DNA from: Desulfitobacterium hafniense DCB-2
Lineage (GTDB): Bacteria > Bacillota > Desulfitobacteriia > Desulfitobacteriales > Desulfitobacteriaceae
DNA length: 64,000 nt
Reading direction: 5' to 3'
Assembly (NCBI RefSeq): GCF_000021925.1
Contig: NC_011830.1
Coordinates: 2,008,501-2,072,500 of the forward strand
The position numbers were made by a program, and so were the translations under genes. This document shows, piece after piece, positions 60,936-64,000 of the stretch. Below the pieces are notes generated by a model, which saw only the letters and a list, made by a program, of their open reading frames with translations, was not told where the DNA came from and did not search any database. Within the stretch, counting starts at the first letter, position 1; each line of letters opens with the position of its first letter.

Positions 60936-61199
60936 ATGGAGGAGAGCCTGGAGCAAAGCCTTGAAGCCAAATTAGGCCGGGTCATCGCTGATGAGATCCT
61001 GGAACAGAATCACTATGATGATCAGGTAGCGGCAGCAGTCCGGCAGGTTAAACAGCGTTATCAAGACAGCCAAATCTGCGGCAGCCAGGCCCCTTTAAGG
61101 GAGACGGTGCAGACAGAACTGGCCAGGGAACCGGTCAACCTCTGGAAAGATGTGGTGGAAGGGGTATCCCAGGGGATCATTAAAAATTACCGTTTTTGA
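60936..61199 (+). CDS. hypothetical protein, 87 aa
   Basis: The protein is acidic and helical with no Cys pattern or membrane segment (it has a single Cys). There is no convincing SD before the ATG, which lies close behind a terminator. It might be a genuine small gene or a remnant. Not recognised. Confidence 0.4.
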   Translation: MEESLEQSLEAKLGRVIADEILEQNHYDDQVAAAVRQVKQRYQDSQICGSQAPLRETVQTELAREPVNLWKDVVEGVSQGIIKNYRF

Positions 61200-61272
61200 A
61201 ATTTATTCATCTAGATGAGTCGGCTCAGAATTGCCGGATTTTTAAACAGAAGGGCTGAACAGGCCTTGGTTT

Positions 61273-61854
61273 CTATGACGAAAGCTGACTGCGCTGATAA
61301 AAAGGGCAGGAAACTAAATGGTCATTGACCATCCCCACACCCTGCATAAAGGCATAGATGGTGGTCGTTCCGACAAATTTAAAACCGTGCTTTTTCAAGT
61401 CCTTGCTGATGGCATCTGAGACAGAGGTGCTGGAGGGAACCTGCTCCAGGGTAAGCCAGGAATTAACAATGGGTTTATGATCGACGAAGGACCATAAGTA
61501 GTTGTCTAAAGAACCGAATTGCTCACAGATTGTGAAGTATGCTTTGGCGTTGCTGATAGCAGCATTGACTTTTTGTCTGTTCTTAATAATTCCGTTATTT
61601 TGGAGAAGTTCTTCTACTTTTGCCTGATCATAAGTCACAAGAATCGCCGGGTCAAAATCGTCAAAGGCGGCACAAAGAGTAGCCATTTTTGCCAAGATGG
61701 TAGCCCAGCTCAACCCTGCCTGCTTACCCTCCAAAATTAACATTTTGAACAGCTTTTTGTCATCATGAACGGGAACGCCCCATTCCTGATCATGGTATTC
61801 CTGTTCCAGCTTGCTTTTTACCGCCCAATCGCAGCGTTTTAATTCATTTGGCAT
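61273..61854 (-). CDS. tag: DNA-3-methyladenine glycosylase I
   Basis: The 193-residue protein matches the Tag family. RCDWAVKS near the N-terminus, YHDQEWGVPVHDDKKLFKML, GLSWATIL and a C-terminal GMVNDHLVSCPF supply the Cys-His-His-Cys zinc clasp characteristic of Tag. It removes N3-methyladenine from alkylated DNA. Start 61854 (MPNELKRCDW) follows AGAAGGAAG with better spacing than 61860. Its nearness to methylation systems is probably coincidental. Confidence 0.93.
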   Translation of the reverse strand: MPNELKRCDWAVKSKLEQEYHDQEWGVPVHDDKKLFKMLILEGKQAGLSWATILAKMATLCAAFDDFDPAILVTYDQAKVEELLQNNGIIKNRQKVNAAISNAKAYFTICEQFGSLDNYLWSFVDHKPIVNSWLTLEQVPSSTSVSDAISKDLKKHGFKFVGTTTIYAFMQGVGMVNDHLVSCPFYQRSQLSS

Positions 61855-61905
61855 GGTCATCTTCCTTCTTTTAATGTATCTATATAGGCGCACGGCGCCG
61901 GCTGT

Positions 61906-63849
61906 TTACAGTTCCATATAAGCAATCATTTTCTCTCCGTCAAAGGCAAACAAATAATTGGTGTAGGGGCCGTCTATTTTAAAATTGCGGCTAATATCCA
62001 CTGAGAAGGTTATCTCTTTGTCTTTGTATTGGGTGAGCAGATTGTTTTGCTCCACCAGTTTCCGGATTTCGGGACTTACGGTTATGGCCTCGGTGAGGGT
62101 TCCCTGGAAATTCATGGGGTTGTTGGTGATGAAGCTGGTCGCGACGAGTTCACAGTCATCCCCGATCACAGCATAGATCTGCTTCATCCTTTCCTCGTGT
62201 TGCTTCCTGATCAGCTTATCCTCACTGTAAAATTCTTCCGCGTTTTTCAGGGCAGATACCTGGTCCAGGTAATTGGTAAAGGACTCCAGGCTGTCTGCGG
62301 CTTCGTTCACCTGATCGGCTGTAAAATAGTCCATGCCGTAATATGTATCTAAATCCTCCCGGCTATAAGGGCTTCCGCTGAAGTAGCCATACTCATCATA
62401 AAGATCCAAAAAGATATGGTCGACCTTGGGAATTAAGCTGAACAGCACGGCCGCATTTCTGCTTAAGCCGGTGAGAGTATCCTGGGGAAAGCGATAATCG
62501 GCCCGGCTGCCCACCTGATACTTGACCGTAATCCGATAAGGTTCGCTGTCCGTTTTGATCTCGATGGATTGAACAGGCAAATCCGTAAATTGGAGTGCCT
62601 GGACAAGGGCACTTACTCTCGCCTTATCGTCCACATCAGTGCCTTTATATTGATATAGATTTTCGGCATAACTGCCCGGCGGCCGGACTGGGTTGTTTTC
62701 CTGACTATTGGCGCTTTCCTGGATATTGGTACTTTCCAGGCTATTGACGCTTTCCTGCACCTGATTGCAAGCGACCAGGGTGCTGCTGACAGCGGCCAGA
62801 CCCAGCACCAAAACCAGGGCCCAAATCCCTCTTTTTTTGTTTTGGCCGTCTAAAATATTGGCAAATCTGCTCCTAGCATTCTCGCCGCTTGCGGAAAAAC
62901 CTGTGGAAAGGACTGGCGTTTGCTGGTTTTGCATTGTTTTCAGAATGGTAAGGGAATATTCTTTTCTGAAACTCAGGTCGCTGTTTTTGACCACCAGATC
63001 ATCGCAGGAATACTCCAGATCCCGGTTGGCCGCCTTGACCATGAAATAGATGAGGGGATTGAACCAGTGGACGGAATTGGCCGCCAGCAAAAGCAGCTTA
63101 TACCAGGTATCGCCCCGTTTGTAATGGGTAAGCTCATGCTGCAGGACGAGGGACAATTCCTCCCGGGTATACTCCAGGTCAGGCAATAAGATTGCCGGCT
63201 TGAAAAAGCCTGTCAGCATGGGGCTGGCGATTTTAGAACAGTTGAGAAGCTGGGGCCTGCTTTTGATTTTTAGATCAAGCAAGACACTTTCGAAAACGCT
63301 GTCCGGCACCGCGGAATCAGTCTTGCGGCAATATGGCTTGATTTTTCTCCTGAACCGTGTATAGCTGATTAGATGGAACAGGAAGAAGGACACGGCCCCC
63401 AAAGCCCAAAGGATAAGCAATAGTTCCTGCAGGGTGATCACAGAGGTGTTATCTGCCGGGGCCAGGGACGAAGTTGAAACTGAATCAGAGGCTGAATCAG
63501 AAATGGAGGCAGAGACTGGGGCTGAGGCAGAATCGGAGGCAGAGACCGGGGCAGAACCGGAGGCAGTCCCAGGCGGGTTATGGCTGTTCTCCAGGTGGCT
63601 GTTGCCCATGAACAGGCCGGGCCGATCGTCTTGTTGAAACATAATCGTTTGCTGGGGCGGCGCGGGTAGGTTGACAGGGGCGTCAGGCAGCTCAAACCGC
63701 CAGGGAATGATCAGGCGGAGGGCTAATACCAGCCAGACAAGGTAACGCCATTGGGCGCTGTACCTTTTATGTAACCACGGCGAAATCATGAGCAGCAGGA
63801 CAATGACCGGCGACAGGGTGAGGGAAACCAGGAGAATATTCCCCAGCAT
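61906..63849 (-). CDS. BlaR1/MecR1-family M56 sensor peptidase with C-terminal extracellular domain
   Basis: The 647-residue protein has N-terminal TM segments (5-25, 33-50), a Ser/Ala-rich linker (about 95-132) and further TM segments around 140-160. The zinc-protease motif HELTH is at 238-242, followed by a downstream Glu (DLEYSCDD), and another TM lies near 345-362. The C-terminal 270 residues are a soluble domain (DUF4825-like) instead of a penicillin-binding sensor. It is preceded on the same strand by a BlaI-type repressor gene with the stop one base before. It would cleave the repressor when stimulated; the signal is unknown. Confidence 0.85.
   Translation of the reverse strand: MLGNILLVSLTLSPVIVLLLMISPWLHKRYSAQWRYLVWLVLALRLIIPWRFELPDAPVNLPAPPQQTIMFQQDDRPGLFMGNSHLENSHNPPGTASGSAPVSASDSASAPVSASISDSASDSVSTSSLAPADNTSVITLQELLLILWALGAVSFFLFHLISYTRFRRKIKPYCRKTDSAVPDSVFESVLLDLKIKSRPQLLNCSKIASPMLTGFFKPAILLPDLEYTREELSLVLQHELTHYKRGDTWYKLLLLAANSVHWFNPLIYFMVKAANRDLEYSCDDLVVKNSDLSFRKEYSLTILKTMQNQQTPVLSTGFSASGENARSRFANILDGQNKKRGIWALVLVLGLAAVSSTLVACNQVQESVNSLESTNIQESANSQENNPVRPPGSYAENLYQYKGTDVDDKARVSALVQALQFTDLPVQSIEIKTDSEPYRITVKYQVGSRADYRFPQDTLTGLSRNAAVLFSLIPKVDHIFLDLYDEYGYFSGSPYSREDLDTYYGMDYFTADQVNEAADSLESFTNYLDQVSALKNAEEFYSEDKLIRKQHEERMKQIYAVIGDDCELVATSFITNNPMNFQGTLTEAITVSPEIRKLVEQNNLLTQYKDKEITFSVDISRNFKIDGPYTNYLFAFDGEKMIAYMEL
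63470..63560. repeat. degenerate GAGGCAGA(G/A) short repeats in BlaR1-like gene
   Basis: Six-base-type repeats encode the Ser/Ala/Asp linker (SASDSASAPVSAS...) of the sensor peptidase. They are slippage-prone low-complexity DNA. Confidence 0.7.
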
Positions 63850-64000
63850 TTATTCCGCCTCCTCGATAAATTTTTTCAGCTCCTGCAAATCTTCCTTGGA
63901 AATGCCGGCGCCGTCATAGAGGGAGGCAACCAGGCTGGTCAGGGAATTGTGGTGCATTCTCTGCAAAAATGTCTTGCTTTCCTTTTGCAGATAATCCTCT
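63850..64000 (-). CDS. BlaI/MecI-family repressor, C-terminal end only
   Basis: The frame runs off the right window edge. The visible 49 residues (LQKESKTFLQRMHH...SLVASLYDGAGISKEDLQEL, KKFIEEAE) match the C-terminal dimerisation region of BlaI/CopY-type repressors. The stop lies directly before the BlaR1-like start. The DNA-binding domain is outside the window. Confidence 0.82.
   Translation of the reverse strand, partial: EDYLQKESKTFLQRMHHNSLTSLVASLYDGAGISKEDLQELKKFIEEAE

Noticed and set aside
63434..63637. Glu/Ala-rich plus-strand frame in the BlaR1-like gene
   Set aside because: It is the antisense reading of the Ser/Ala linker repeat.
1..64000. CRISPR arrays, tRNA or rRNA genes
   Set aside because: No regularly spaced direct repeats, cloverleaf-type sequences or conserved rRNA segments were noticed on reading both strands.

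Overview
The window reads as chromosomal DNA of an anaerobic, low-to-mid GC Gram-positive bacterium of the Desulfitobacterium/Peptococcaceae type. This is an inference from gene content: five cytoplasmic molybdopterin oxidoreductases, corrinoid methyltransferases, two sigma-54 activators, many MFS carriers, strong AGGAGG ribosome sites and frequent TTG/GTG starts. No rRNA, tRNA, CRISPR array or complete insertion sequence was seen.

Region 1 (1-9.4 kb) starts inside a sigma-54 enhancer-binding protein. A nucleoside hydrolase and a Cys-rich zinc-ribbon protein follow, then molybdoenzyme A with a short ferredoxin-like subunit, and two MFS carriers separated by another tiny zinc-ribbon protein. 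Region 2 (9.5-20.9 kb) is one long apparent operon behind a -24/-12 promoter. It encodes a PhsABC/DmsABC-like molybdoenzyme complex, a radical SAM protein, an orphan molybdoenzyme, a GNAT protein, a DUF2064 transferase, an old-yellow-enzyme homologue and a trigger-factor paralogue, and ends at a strong terminator.

Region 3 (21-26.7 kb, minus strand) is an O-demethylase-type module: corrinoid protein, methyltetrahydrofolate methyltransferase, a URO-D-family methyltransferase and two MFS carriers. A minus-strand sigma-54 promoter lies upstream. Region 4 (26.9-39.3 kb) has zinc-ribbon proteins, a complete AcoR-like sigma-54 activator, an MFS carrier, a ubiquitin-like small protein, molybdoenzymes B and C with their short Fe-S subunits, and a soluble MCP-like sensor. 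A, B and C resemble acetylene hydratase/catechol dehydroxylase-type proteins. Together with the demethylase they suggest uptake, O-demethylation and reductive conversion of methoxylated aromatics; this is a hypothesis.

Region 5 (39.4-42.9 kb) has a decayed group II intron reverse transcriptase and a translationally coupled MoxR ATPase / unknown / DUF2201 VWA operon. Region 6 (43.2-57.6 kb) looks like an organoarsenical cluster behind a sigma-54 promoter. It has an RHH regulator, an ArsM-like methyltransferase, an aquaporin, a CobW-type GTPase, a NitT/TauT-type ABC importer, DUF4418 with a MacB-type ABC system, an AhpD-like protein, an ArsS-like radical SAM enzyme, a BioB-like radical SAM enzyme, a sodium:solute symporter and a metallophosphoesterase-like protein. 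Region 7 (57.6-64 kb) holds a Phd-Uma2 fusion, sigma-54-driven moaA, an Rpn/PD-(D/E)XK protein, 3-methyladenine glycosylase I, and a BlaR1-like sensor peptidase with the end of its BlaI-type repressor.

The unifying theme is sigma-54 control. Eleven matches to the -24/-12 consensus with exact GG-N10-GC spacing precede molybdoenzymes, zinc-ribbon genes, demethylase genes, moaA (molybdenum cofactor) and the arsenic-like cluster, and two activators are encoded among them.
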